From assembly GCF_003265995.1 (NCBI RefSeq), contig NZ_MVJN01000011.1, positions 1-64,000 on the forward strand: 64,000 nucleotides of DNA, read 5' to 3'. The translations under genes were made by a program, and so were the position numbers. Position 1 is the stretch's first letter. Each line of letters begins with the position of its first letter. Below are positions 56,601-64,000 of this stretch, piece after piece. The notes beneath the pieces were generated by a model that worked only from the letters and a program-made list of their open reading frames with translations, was not told where the DNA came from and did not search any database. Origin of the DNA: Legionella quinlivanii (lineage in GTDB: Bacteria > Pseudomonadota > Gammaproteobacteria > Legionellales > Legionellaceae).

Positions 56601-59098
56601 AACAACCGCATGATTTGCTGGATAAGCTCAAGCGATGGATGCTCGATATCGGTGAACAGCAGGCAGAGCAACTCCAATGGCTGGACAAATTAATTGGGCT
56701 GCTTATTCATGCGGGATTAGTAGAGGAATTTTGCAATGAATTGCACTTGTATCCTGAGTCATTACGTCAGTGCTTATTGATTAGCCTGGACCAGAAAACG
56801 GCTATTGATGACCGGATTTTGACATTATTTACTCCATTACTCAGCTGGAAGTGGATCAAAGAGCAGTTACTGGCAAAAAAGACAGCGGCGAATCCTGCCT
56901 GGCTAAGAATAGGCTTGTTGGAAAAGCAGCATCAGCAGGCTGTTTTAGAAGACGAGCAATCGATTAAGGAATTTCTAAATCTGTTAATGGTCTGCCAATT
57001 CCCGGTTGATGCGCTAATGGCTCTCTCAAAAAGAATTGACAATACCAGTTTAAACTGTTTACTAGTCTGCCATCTGCTGAGCCGTGCAGATTGCCTGCTG
57101 CAATTTCCGGGACAAACACTGCTCGACAGTCCAGGCTTAACCGCAAGTCGTCCTGGTTCCCTGCGCCTCGGCTCACTGTCGAATCACATCAAGCTGCCAC
57201 TAATCCCTGAAGGTAGTCTCAGCAGCTTGCAGGCAGAGGCCGCAGCCGAAATACTTTGTTCATTCAGACAATTTAACCATTTTACGCCTGAAATATTGAA
57301 CAATCTCCTCGAATGTATCGCTGAAAAGAGATCCCCCTTCCTCCTCTATTGGTTTAAACATTATGCCCGCCTGCCTGGCGCTCAAAAGCCATTAATCATC
57401 CTGATGAATATTCTCCCTGATTTTGCGGAACTCATGAAACAACTCGAAAATACCATACGGGACGAGCTCCTCTCCAGGATCATTGACGCGCGTTTTAAGA
57501 ACAAACTGCCTGATATACGACAGCCCGCCTCTTTGACGGGCTTATACAGCGGGGTTCATCTGGATCACTGTATTCACTTATACCTGCACCGAAATCAAGA
57601 AGAACCAGCGCTGGTTCAGTTTATTGGCGAGCTCATCTATTCCCTGAAGCAGAGAGAAGCCAAATTGACCAATCAGAGTATGCAACTATTACTCAGCCTC
57701 TATGAAGATAATCATTTTGACTCTCTAAAAGAATCAATTATTGAGATTACAAGAACCTATCGCTATAGCAATACCGTTTTTTCAGACTGCTCAATTTTCT
57801 ATGATGATGGGCGCATTAATACCAAAAGAATGCTTGAGCCTGTTTGGCTTAAAGCAAAAAGCCAGGGCACAACAGCATCCAGCCCATCCCAAAGACTTTG
57901 GCAAACCAGTAATCTCCCTGCAACAGAAACTACAGAAAGCGAATTCCAATCGCCTTGGGAAAATAAGACCTTATTAAGCGCAATTAGTCAGACTGAAGAA
58001 ACCATCAGTTTTTTAAGTTATTTTCTGATTCACTTCCATGGCAAGCCAGAAATGCTGCAATTATTTCTGGAAGATTATCTGGACTCTCATCCTCAAAGCA
58101 GGATCCCATCAGATCAGCAAGCGCTGCTCGAAAAAGTCAGCTGGCTGTTAACACAGCCTGACTTAAATAAAGAGACAGGCAATGTGTTGTTCAACTGTCT
58201 GACTAATTACCCGCAGTTGTTAAATAACCGAATTAAATTTCATTTGCTCTGTTTTAATGCGGAAAAATACTTACAAATTCAAGGAATGCAGAAAAAATAT
58301 GATGAGCTGGTTCAATTTTGTAAAGAAATGAAACCTTTCGCTAAAGCCAATCCCGAGGTCGAGGCTCATCTTCAACGCGCAAAACAGGAAGCAAAGTTTG
58401 AACGCAAATTAATGACTAAATCAGGATGGCTCTTATCGTTCCGATTATGGTGCAGGCGGTCATTTTTCTACGGTTGGGAAGGCTGGTTCAAACCGAGGGC
58501 ACCCCGTTATGTGCTCCCATTTGAAACTCCAGTGGATTCATCCCGCTTTAGTTATCAAAAAATGGATGTCCTTGCTGAAGGTTCAGTCTTGCCCAAGGAT
58601 CTGGAGCAATTGCTGAAGCATAGCCGTCAGGACGTCTCACCGAGGAGCCTGAACGCCTTATACGAAGCATTGCGCCTGTTTGAATGGCAGTCTTTGCCAT
58701 CCAATGAACTGGACCTGCGTGAGCAGATTGAAAAAACTTACCAGAAACTGGGCGGTCTAATGCCTGACAATCCAAAAATAGAGCGCTGGCTAACTAATCA
58801 TAAGGAATTATTCATTGGCAATCGTCATCAATTACTTTGCTTGTATATACAAAATAATCAATTGGACGCTATGCAATCAATACTGGAACAGGAAAATGAG
58901 CTTTCCTCATTCGGCCCTGTGATCAGCCAGTTAAACCTTGTGCAGGATGTCAACCATAAAACAAGCTCAGGCAATCAACCGGCGCCGGTAAGGAGTGCCA
59001 GTCAGTCACGTTCTGGCAATCATTTGTTTGGCTCGGGTTCTTCTTTGCCGGCTATGGGTGATAATCTCCCAGCCACCGCAGATTTCGCCTTAAGCTGA
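50627..59098 (+). CDS. Giant 2,823-residue, probably alpha-solenoid protein
   Basis: Not recognised. AAGGAGG lies ahead of the ATG, 28 bp after trkH. The sequence is almost wholly Leu/Gln/Glu-rich helices in repeating 30-40-residue units, suggesting a solenoid (HEAT-like) build. No catalytic motif, signal peptide or clear membrane segment was found. A short aromatic/basic patch (FRLWCRRSFFYGWEGWFKPR) precedes a Ser/Gly/Pro-rich tail ending ATADFALS. The frame is intact over 8.5 kb. The last 79 bp overlap the opposite transporter gene. Size and location fit a scaffold-like effector, but a housekeeping role cannot be excluded. Confidence 0.85.
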   Translation: MPNQFVDSLLAKADLPALLIAYQSDKPDISLLSKLVDDLAQQHSFDLLETLLKVIETGGSDDRLEVITTRISIHFLSQILERDQQQALKASFDRINETPDLWPQCLLALSTWIKSGERRTALTSLLAILSNTQRETLYAALTDRPEKDAVWLGELIGYILKNESLQEPEAKAHLQRLSSCLLLSAAEIPAQSINSLSLLLEDEELIDSILKLRAIASTYAKENQEAHGRFASSRQTYLNKYENLIQALAIRAKASESAYQKIIADRPNLANWLMIARLKSSAEKPLQESLVSEVLTHYSLFNWEDSQFVAEVIPVMVAVSKAASGKELFKQFFKRDKLNTAFCIRFLSEYYKQTEELEQLLQFVKDISRNTPDQSFTINFLTQNSGQSQRLTESLLNLLELEQLIPICSHILALQQIFHPEESLCKQYCRVLCEKLKSSANQAADCKRIAQTIAILPKKSRAQPLELISSHLNGFSKLSMAWLSALFESNIKKVLLFPFLLNLIRTISAKEQQQLLELLSKEEFYRFYIHLLRNQNTDEKFTFLSDYLKKKDKHSFFEYLILLTPQVHQEILDTVLPELEPAHLIQLIISLIKKSKQDSSYLAPLHQLLIQFCTRMQATLDSSAPIHQWIKYNNEDDKNIVTLIAEQLFTTPACFHSLCSRSSILQDYTPQILQGVLVNNADNDLKLRAVRILDLITYNPEKMDERALRLLHFYKNQASVLQKIFKNLYKVEHLLSAAGKNNFNALKHSCWKLLHAGQYSENACQLLLCTQLGQSQTLKELSITLTNQPGSILSPDYLSQIDDELLEKIPDMDLINILLQSLEGPTLTNWAKVRKTVDLQETPQLFIHQLINQTNSQAENPVLDNQVFQFIVSLRHFKKAMSGLSQEEIFWLVDTGKTEEIVQNFPDWLKQLIKNGQLDTIDRASLFSLLPREQGFLQTVYALPELQFYLPKLFIELAQKSLPAIHYPILAEQLKLFTPVDRERHLADAQRQIKPESVNLDVIPVFNRMLMELDLNHEQESHRALVLGQIEFFAKLSSNSAVHKANHYQFVQEFQQVTFNSMEILRQRHTAWTSIILGSQQFSQAVNIWLIDLPEADIEHHPFTSTLLEHFDIIQNQGFMDSDCCQEFIQSLLMKPPAKITEEQYVLLFHKLTIERQKKLAVNVLQQSKLEDVQWSSLITLARVLSVQALYEIFLHSQTLFVFVDLIARHPEGIHTLAPAQIDRLLSELSSAEQLCRILNSQTQPKLKFNFVNSLFQYLQRNHLALADWLNKINADEQALAALANYTEENACQEQLHQLIMESVSRRQQIQSFLKNPDWEMPIESAGLLNQYMRDAWLHPWKGWQCHPLLLKYLGFADEVIAMQAQMEFLEEIIKLNEFYEPLANTGSVSENTLVSARWLQRLPLIEGVLMELGEEAVNPSHPLVNTGVVKNIIQPLLKQGKGIAEQVINDLPQSVSELIKSFDSLGQAPAIPLNALKQEQIQTIQGAWGKFKLHLTAIEYYSSPRLYALFNPESYFARINMKRISLLPKAESDALANAQAIHKEWQEQQQFLISTKFNELMDVFFRDPQILQDIKVQEWILDNCLFTQSGINIIPPLLYKLLSAVSPSLLITHLQQRENPVHAANLAKFSKLLTKYSSIQELVSVLYGMGSQSLEELLTCTRFYRLAYAPLLLSMVQKAQASGISKKEAGLVTLPESLSQNLELQWLQTEIQHLHINEERLKKHGRMIAAEALKSGHNHYDNERLAALRSPGLKLDVAELAIIFNSYAPAFNPPNEAITLEFLLSLSYLLENQQNLNLIQALNERLLQHTIRIALENPAFHYQFLNTLSHHPSSSRFCIEQIKNRLQQHLANYFPETVPAPSCLAELTAAQFGQLTRESVASLTTLQKLIFSVEPAAEFTIWLNTASAHIKKDVIDFSAIASMNSILQHWKEHNNTVVSAQLTENILLVETLLSSDDETFLQRVDELCTSVYRDYPAVYFHYLALSFNRTKQPHDLLDKLKRWMLDIGEQQAEQLQWLDKLIGLLIHAGLVEEFCNELHLYPESLRQCLLISLDQKTAIDDRILTLFTPLLSWKWIKEQLLAKKTAANPAWLRIGLLEKQHQQAVLEDEQSIKEFLNLLMVCQFPVDALMALSKRIDNTSLNCLLVCHLLSRADCLLQFPGQTLLDSPGLTASRPGSLRLGSLSNHIKLPLIPEGSLSSLQAEAAAEILCSFRQFNHFTPEILNNLLECIAEKRSPFLLYWFKHYARLPGAQKPLIILMNILPDFAELMKQLENTIRDELLSRIIDARFKNKLPDIRQPASLTGLYSGVHLDHCIHLYLHRNQEEPALVQFIGELIYSLKQREAKLTNQSMQLLLSLYEDNHFDSLKESIIEITRTYRYSNTVFSDCSIFYDDGRINTKRMLEPVWLKAKSQGTTASSPSQRLWQTSNLPATETTESEFQSPWENKTLLSAISQTEETISFLSYFLIHFHGKPEMLQLFLEDYLDSHPQSRIPSDQQALLEKVSWLLTQPDLNKETGNVLFNCLTNYPQLLNNRIKFHLLCFNAEKYLQIQGMQKKYDELVQFCKEMKPFAKANPEVEAHLQRAKQEAKFERKLMTKSGWLLSFRLWCRRSFFYGWEGWFKPRAPRYVLPFETPVDSSRFSYQKMDVLAEGSVLPKDLEQLLKHSRQDVSPRSLNALYEALRLFEWQSLPSNELDLREQIEKTYQKLGGLMPDNPKIERWLTNHKELFIGNRHQLLCLYIQNNQLDAMQSILEQENELSSFGPVISQLNLVQDVNHKTSSGNQPAPVRSASQSRSGNHLFGSGSSLPAMGDNLPATADFALS

Positions 59099-59958
59099 GA
59101 GCGAAGTTTAATGCTAAGAATATTAATCACAAGGCCGGAGAGCACGAATAAAGCGGCCTTTATTTTCCAATCCTGAAAAGGCTCATCCAGGAACAAGGAA
59201 GAGCTAATCATCCCTACAACAGGGACCAGTAAAGTGTAGGGAACAATTACCGCAATGGGATAACGGCTTAATAGCCAATTCCAAAGCCCATAGCCCACCC
59301 AGGTCGATATATAGACAATATAAAGTAATGAACCCAATCCTTTCCAGCTGAGATGATTGAGGGTATCGCCCAACGAATGAATGCCATCAAAAGCCAGGGC
59401 CAGGATGAGCATGGGAATAAAGGCAACAAAACTGCCCCATACCACAACCGCCATCATATTCACTTTAGGACCTTTTTTGATAATTAAATTACCCAGTCCC
59501 CAGGACGCGGCAGCACCGAGTAAACATAGAAATCCCGCCAGGGAGACTTGACTGTCAAAGTGCAAGGCAACCATGCCAATTCCAATAAACGATACCAGTG
59601 CTCCAATTATTTGCCAAAGTCCCGGTTTTTCTTTAATAATCAGGAAGGCAAACAACATGCTAAAGAAAACCTGAGTCTGGATGATTAAGGAGGCCATTCC
59701 AGGCGTCATTCCCATATACATGCCTACAAAGAAAAAGGAGAACTGCAAAGCGAAGGTAATCAGCCCATAAGAAATAATAGAGCGCAGTGGAATGGCAGGC
59801 GGCCTGATGAATAAAATTGCCGGTATACTGGCCAGCCCAAAGCGAAGCGCACAGAGCATGAGCGGGGAAATTTCCTGCAACCCCAGTTTGACAAAAAGAA
59901 AGTTGACTCCCCAAACTACGACAACTACAAGCGTAAATAACAAATGTAATGCAGGCAT
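59020..59958 (-). CDS. EamA/DMT family transporter
   Basis: 312 aa with ten predicted helices in two EamA repeats (FTLVVVVVWGVNFLFVKLGL; FLCLLGAAASWGLGNLIIKK). Inner-membrane exporter of a small metabolite; substrate unknown. The C-terminal 26 codons overlap the end of the giant gene head-on, where the tail (RLSPIAGKEEPEPNK) is hydrophilic. Confidence 0.92.
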   Translation of the reverse strand: MPALHLLFTLVVVVVWGVNFLFVKLGLQEISPLMLCALRFGLASIPAILFIRPPAIPLRSIISYGLITFALQFSFFFVGMYMGMTPGMASLIIQTQVFFSMLFAFLIIKEKPGLWQIIGALVSFIGIGMVALHFDSQVSLAGFLCLLGAAASWGLGNLIIKKGPKVNMMAVVVWGSFVAFIPMLILALAFDGIHSLGDTLNHLSWKGLGSLLYIVYISTWVGYGLWNWLLSRYPIAVIVPYTLLVPVVGMISSSLFLDEPFQDWKIKAALFVLSGLVINILSIKLRSQLKAKSAVAGRLSPIAGKEEPEPNK

Positions 59959-60116
59959 TTTTGGCTGTTCAAAGGCATTTAAAGAATCATTCTAGCTCAA
60001 ATACTTTAGTTTGTGCCAGTAAGTATATTTTTTTTTCAAATTTATTACATATGGCCCCATGTTGAAAACAAGGTAACTCACCAGATTGTGGACTTTAATT
60101 CAATCAAATCGTCTCA

Positions 60117-60202
60117 ACGTCATCCTGAACGCAGTGAAGAATCTCCTGAAGCTGGCTCAGCTCTAAGCAGTTTGAGATCCTTCGCTACGCTCAGGATGAC
60201 GT
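60117..60202. repeat. Inverted repeat, 'CATCCTGAACGCAGTG' family
   Basis: Left arm ACGTCATCCTGAACGCAGTG to AATCTC and right arm GAGATCCTTCGCTACGCTCA to GATGACGT pair with few mismatches. Related in plan to the element at 33036. It fills the gap between the EamA and acyltransferase genes. Confidence 0.7.
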
Positions 60203-60226
60203 ATCAGGGGAGTTACAAAATGAGTC

Positions 60227-61081
60227 CTAAACCTGCTCCTTCAATTTCCAACGCTTATGCAGCCACAACCATTGTGCCGGATTGGCGAGAATTATCTTTT
60301 CCAAAGCCTGATTGTATGCCAAAGTATTTTGATAAAGTGATTCCTGGGTATTGCCATGATCCTGCCAGACGATAGGCTCATAGAACTCCAGAACATGCTT
60401 GCCATTCGGCAAACGATAACCAGCAGCCGGGACTACCGGAACGCCTGTATGGCGGGCAAAACTGGCCAGGCTGCGATAGGTTCCTGCCTTTTTTCCAAAA
60501 AATTCGGCAGCAATCCCATCCCGATTCACCAGCGACGCATGCTGATCTAATACAAAAATGACCGCATGGTTATTATCCAGGGCATCACAGACCTGCTGTA
60601 ATGAATTCTTTTTAGGAATAACGTTCAATCCGGCACGGTAATATCTGCCAAACAGAATTCGCTCAATGGTTTTATTACCCAGGGTGCGTCGAATAAAATG
60701 AAATTGTCCCTGAAATTCCTGGAAATTAAGGATCCCACCAAGCGGCGCAAATTCCCAATTGCCAAAATGACCCGTTAAAACCAACACCCCCTTTCCCTCG
60801 CCGGCAACGGCTAACATACGCTCATGTCCTCTGACTTCCACACATTCTTTGAGTCTTTTCTGACTCATGAAGCGTAATTGCAGGCCTTCCTTAATTGAAA
60901 GCAGCAGATGCGAGTAGAATGCCTTTGCCAGGTGCTGTTTTTCAGAAATGCTTAATTGCTCACCATAAACCTGATCAATATTGGCCATTACTACCGCTTT
61001 CCGATAGGGAAAGTATCTGAACATTAAACGGCCTAAACGAGTCGTCGGCAAGCTTTTGATTGTATGCGCTGATTCAGTCAC
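60227..61081 (-). CDS. LpxL/HtrB-like lysophospholipid acyltransferase
   Basis: 284 aa. HFGNWE (H105, E110) is the catalytic HX4E motif. VLDQHASLVNRDGIAAEFFG and VPVVPAAGYRLPNGKHVLEF are family blocks. It may acylate lipid A or another lipid carrier; the chain source is suggested by the ketosynthase genes ahead of it. It overlaps the upstream gene by 8 bp. The N-terminal membrane helix usual in LpxL is weak here. Confidence 0.88.
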   Translation of the reverse strand: MTESAHTIKSLPTTRLGRLMFRYFPYRKAVVMANIDQVYGEQLSISEKQHLAKAFYSHLLLSIKEGLQLRFMSQKRLKECVEVRGHERMLAVAGEGKGVLVLTGHFGNWEFAPLGGILNFQEFQGQFHFIRRTLGNKTIERILFGRYYRAGLNVIPKKNSLQQVCDALDNNHAVIFVLDQHASLVNRDGIAAEFFGKKAGTYRSLASFARHTGVPVVPAAGYRLPNGKHVLEFYEPIVWQDHGNTQESLYQNTLAYNQALEKIILANPAQWLWLHKRWKLKEQV

Positions 61082-62354
61082 AGGATTTAATCACCACGCA
61101 AGCATTCATACTGGCAAAGCCACGGTTGATGATCAGCGCAGTGCGCTGATTCGCAAACTCTCGAGTGCTTGCGCTTAAGTTTAACTCGGCACACTGAGCG
61201 GCTGGCTCGGTCAAATTGGCAATACCAGGAATGCATTTTTCAGTAATCGCCCTGGTCGTTAAAACCGTATCCAGCAACCCGGCGGCGGTCAGGGTATGTC
61301 CCATCGCCCATTTATAGGCAGTTACCGGAACAGGCGCTCCCTGAACCAGTTCCTGAATGGCAAAGGCTTCACTCAGATCAGATTTGGCATTGCCATTTCC
61401 ATGAGCCACAATTAAATCGATATCAGCAGCATTCAGATTACAGGATGCCAGCGCTTGCTGCAGTAAGATGGCAAGTGACGCCCCCTCTGCTTCGAGGGAA
61501 AACAGTCCAGCAGCCTCAGTGGAGGCCAGCCCGCCTGCGACTTCGGCCAGGCATACCGCACCACGCGCCCTCGCACTTTCTTCACTTTCAAGAATTAACG
61601 CGGTAGCGCCTTCCGCTAATACGGTGCCGTCATGGTCTTTATCAAAGGGCTTCAGATGACGCTCACTTAAAACACCCAGCTGGTTATAATAGAACAAGGC
61701 CTGCGGCTCAACCCCGGCGTCATAGGCAACCACGACCGCTCTGTCAGCCTGACCTTGCTGTATTGTATGATAGGCCTCAATCAAAGCCTGGATTCCGCCT
61801 GCCGCATGGTTGGTTATATTATGGTTCGGGCCTTTAAAGCCGTAGGTAATTCCTGAATAAGCGAGCACATTGTTTGGCAGTATGCGTAAGAGCCACATCG
61901 GATGGACTTCATTAAACAATTGTGCGGCGAATTCCTGCATATTGCCTTCTGACTTGGCAAGCAAGGGCAGAAAATCATACTGCTGGAAATATTTGTTTCC
62001 CGGTGAGCCCACAAAAACAGCAGTTTGCTCATTGAAGTGCTCAGCAGATTCGAGACTATCCCGATAGTCAATCATGCCGCTATGCTTAATCGCCTCCACA
62101 GCAGCATGAATGCCCATTGCATCATGTCTGGATATCACCTTCATTAATTTGCGATCAGGTAAGGCTCGGCCGGGTTGGAAATCTTTCAGCTCGCCGCCTA
62201 AACGAGCGGACCACGAAGACAAGTCCCACTGGCGAATTTCTTCAATTCCTGTTTCGCCAGCTAAAATAGCATTCCAGGTTTTATCAAGGGTTTCACCGCA
62301 GGCGGTCAATGCACTCAGACCAGTTATAAAAACCCGTTTTTTTTCGTTATTCAT
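61074..62354 (-). CDS. Ketosynthase-like protein lacking the active-site Cys (chain-length-factor-like)
   Basis: 426 aa. The ATG inside the upstream gene gives MNNEKKRVFITGLSALTACG. The thiolase-fold frame is complete, and His318 (AHGNGNAKSD), Lys348 and His353 (MGHTLTAAGL) are kept. The nucleophile region reads NITNHAAGGIQAL where a TACASG motif is expected, so Cys is replaced by Ala184. Such Cys-less partners pair with an active ketosynthase in type II PKS and aryl-polyene systems. It overlaps both neighbours by 8 bp. An annotator could mistake it for FabF. Confidence 0.9.
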   Translation of the reverse strand: MNNEKKRVFITGLSALTACGETLDKTWNAILAGETGIEEIRQWDLSSWSARLGGELKDFQPGRALPDRKLMKVISRHDAMGIHAAVEAIKHSGMIDYRDSLESAEHFNEQTAVFVGSPGNKYFQQYDFLPLLAKSEGNMQEFAAQLFNEVHPMWLLRILPNNVLAYSGITYGFKGPNHNITNHAAGGIQALIEAYHTIQQGQADRAVVVAYDAGVEPQALFYYNQLGVLSERHLKPFDKDHDGTVLAEGATALILESEESARARGAVCLAEVAGGLASTEAAGLFSLEAEGASLAILLQQALASCNLNAADIDLIVAHGNGNAKSDLSEAFAIQELVQGAPVPVTAYKWAMGHTLTAAGLLDTVLTTRAITEKCIPGIANLTEPAAQCAELNLSASTREFANQRTALIINRGFASMNACVVIKSCD

Positions 62355-63648
62355 GAACAGATCCGCCAAACTCAGGATGTTTAAATAAAAGACAACTATT
62401 AGAACCACCAAATCCAAAAGAATTGGACAGCACAACGCCAAGAGACTTCTCGCGAGGGCCATCACTTACATAATCCAGATCACAATCCGGATCCTGAGTG
62501 GTTAAATTGGCCGTCATGGGAACTTGTCCATGCTGTATGGCAAGTACGGATAATGCAGCTTCGAGTGCCCCTGCCGCAGCAATCAGGTGTCCGGTCTGGC
62601 TTTTGGTTGAACTGACAGGCAGGCTATAAGCTCTTTCTTTGAAAACAGCTTTAATCGCATTGGTTTCACTAAGATCGTTCATCTTGGTAGACGTACCGTG
62701 TGCATTAATATAATCCACATCGCGGGCTGTTACGCCAGCATCAGCTAATGCGCGTTCAATTGCCTGGCGGGCTCCATCACCATTTGGGTGAGAGTCTGTA
62801 ATCCGGTAAGAGCTGAGCGAATTGCCTTCTCCGGCGAGTTCCGCGTAAATCCTGGCACCTCTGGCCTTCGCTCTGTTCCAATCCTCAAGGATAAGAAACG
62901 CGGCACCTTCACCAAGTACAAAGCCATTGCGAGTGCCATCAAAAGGCCTGCTGGCAGTTGCAGGATGCTCATTATAGGTAGACAAAGCGCCCAGAAGACA
63001 GAAACTGGATAAGCCCAAAGGATTAATCATCGAATCAAAACCACCGGCCAGCATATAATCGGCCTCACCTCGACGCAGTATCTGTAATGCCAGGCCAAGC
63101 GCCTGTCCTCCAGAAGCACAGGCAGTATGAACTGAATTCGCATAGCCTTTGATTCCAAATTGCTGAATCAAAAGAGAAAGCCCTGAGTTGGAGGTGGTTT
63201 TTCCAAAATCTGTCAGCTTATAGAAATCCTGCGTGTTTTTGTTTAGCTCTGTCCAGTTGATATTTCCATCAGCAGCACAGGCTTTCTGGAAGCGTTGCAA
63301 GTATTCAAATTCAGCAGTCATCATACCGCTGCCAGTGACTACTCCCCAGCGCGCTGCAGTATCAGCCTGCGGTTGAATTCCAGCATCAGCAAACGCCTGT
63401 CGCGCCGCCTCCAGTGCAAAGCGGGTAAATGACATCGCAAACCGGGTATCTTTGCTGCGCAGCGATTCGCAAAGCTCAAAGGATTTTACTTCGGCAGCGA
63501 TATGTGCTGGAAATCCGGAGGCGTCAAATTGTTGAATTGTACTAATTCCCGACTGACCCGCCATTAGATTTTGCCATGTGGAACTCACATCGTTTCCCAA
63601 TGGGGAAACAATGCCCAATCCGGTAATCGCTACTCGTTTTTTAGACAT
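62347..63648 (-). CDS. Beta-ketoacyl-ACP synthase, FabF-type (active)
   Basis: 433 aa. The full triad is visible: Cys177 in HTACASGGQ, His317 in NAHGTSTK, His354 in QTGHLIAAAG, with Lys349. Condenses malonyl-ACP with acyl-ACP. It starts one base after the dehydratase stop and overlaps the Cys-less partner by 8 bp, so the two are probably made in equal amount and form a heterodimer. Not necessarily the primary fabF of the cell. Confidence 0.93.
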   Translation of the reverse strand: MSKKRVAITGLGIVSPLGNDVSSTWQNLMAGQSGISTIQQFDASGFPAHIAAEVKSFELCESLRSKDTRFAMSFTRFALEAARQAFADAGIQPQADTAARWGVVTGSGMMTAEFEYLQRFQKACAADGNINWTELNKNTQDFYKLTDFGKTTSNSGLSLLIQQFGIKGYANSVHTACASGGQALGLALQILRRGEADYMLAGGFDSMINPLGLSSFCLLGALSTYNEHPATASRPFDGTRNGFVLGEGAAFLILEDWNRAKARGARIYAELAGEGNSLSSYRITDSHPNGDGARQAIERALADAGVTARDVDYINAHGTSTKMNDLSETNAIKAVFKERAYSLPVSSTKSQTGHLIAAAGALEAALSVLAIQHGQVPMTANLTTQDPDCDLDYVSDGPREKSLGVVLSNSFGFGGSNSCLLFKHPEFGGSVHE

Positions 63649-63649
63649 A

Positions 63650-64000
63650 TTAATTTACCTTTCGCTGCCAAACCATTTCAAGAACACAGACTCTTTTCCC
63701 CTCAACTTCACTGCGGAAAACAAGTACGAGCTGCTCTTCATCCTGTTTTTTTAACTGAAGCTGGCATAACACAGTATCGCCAGGATGCACAAAATCATTC
63801 ATCTTGATTTTACGGAGTTCTTTAATTTTGAATTGATTCAATAATCCCATTCTCTCAATGAAATACCTTGCCAAATGGATTTTACACTCCAGCAAGACGG
63901 TCATCGGCAGTACTGGATTGCGGGGAAAATGATCAGGGAACCAGGGAGCTGCCCGGGTAATGCGCTTCTCAGCAGTCAACGCCAGACCAGGCTCTTCCTT
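63650..64000 (-). CDS. FabZ/FabA-like hot-dog dehydratase (partial, cut by the window edge)
   Basis: At least 116 residues are in frame to the edge; the start is outside. FPDHFPRNPVLPMTVLLE matches the HFPxxPVxPG...E segment of hydroxyacyl-ACP dehydratases, with Met in place of the usual Gly. MNDFVHPGDTVLCQLQL is the second family block. First visible gene of the ketosynthase operon. Confidence 0.8.
   Translation of the reverse strand, partial: KEEPGLALTAEKRITRAAPWFPDHFPRNPVLPMTVLLECKIHLARYFIERMGLLNQFKIKELRKIKMNDFVHPGDTVLCQLQLKKQDEEQLVLVFRSEVEGKRVCVLEMVWQRKVN

Noticed and set aside
61074..62354. Simple second copy of FabF
   Set aside because: The nucleophile Cys is Ala and the C-terminal GFGGTN motif reads GFASMN, so it is better read as a partner subunit than as an active duplicate.
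1..64000. CRISPR arrays, tRNAs, prophage or full insertion sequences
   Set aside because: No regularly spaced direct repeats, no T-loop plus acceptor pairing, no integrase or transposase frame were seen in my reading; a tRNA scan could still find one missed by eye.

Overview
The window looks like a chromosome segment of a Legionella-type gammaproteobacterium. This rests on moderate GC, an S16-RimM-TrmD-L19 operon downstream of ffh, a RatA/RatB-BamE-Fur block, LptM-DapF, and a high density of large orphan, coiled-coil or eukaryote-like proteins of the kind secreted by Dot/Icm systems. No Dot/Icm apparatus gene is present, so the effector assignments below are inference.

Layout. 1-175: promoter and leader of an rRNA operon running left out of the window. 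0.52-6.3 kb: 4.5S RNA, dnaX, ybaB, recR, a DUF547 protein and a membrane sulfatase-fold enzyme. 6.3-7.8 kb: an orphan ORF, then repeats. 8.1-13.1 kb: an OmpR-type regulator lacking its phospho-acceptor Asp, followed by a two-gene RND efflux pump. 13.1-18.0 kb: CorC-type transporter, divergent ffh, then rpsP-rimM-trmD-rplS. 18.4-30.6 kb: an accessory-looking block with a FAD monooxygenase-like protein, coiled-coil proteins, a YgjP-type metalloprotein, a 2OG-Fe(II) oxygenase, a proline-rich protein whose last part lies behind an A10 run in the -1 frame, a YadG/YadH ABC exporter, a protein ending in a CaaX prenylation motif, and a 1.1-kDa-residue-scale (about 1,093 aa) coiled-coil protein. 30.8-36.3 kb: M48 peptidase, LemA, a small membrane protein, UvrA and a tiny secreted peptide. 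36.4-45.0 kb: BON protein, hot-dog protein, membrane GGDEF/PAS/GAF cyclase, YjgR ATPase, Fur, BamE, RatB, RatA and a carboxylesterase. 45.2-46.6 kb: a protein with an NLS-like cluster and a His-Me-finger nuclease-like C-terminus. 46.8-50.6 kb: lptM-dapF-trkA-trkH. 50.6-59.1 kb: one gene for a 2,823-residue, probably all-helical protein. 59.0-64 kb: an EamA transporter and a tightly coupled lipid-type operon of dehydratase (cut by the window edge), ketosynthase, Cys-less ketosynthase partner and LpxL-like acyltransferase.

Gaps between genes carry several families of palindromic repeats. The clearest is a roughly 145-bp element with terminal inverted repeats, present in three full copies near 30.7, 37.5 and 41.1 kb and as one end fragment near 7.97 kb.

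The best candidates for new biology are the CaaX protein, the proline-rich protein with its -1-frame tail, the NLS/nuclease-like protein, the 2,823-residue protein, and the ketosynthase/Cys-less ketosynthase/dehydratase/acyltransferase operon. All function statements come from reading motifs by eye; no database search was run.
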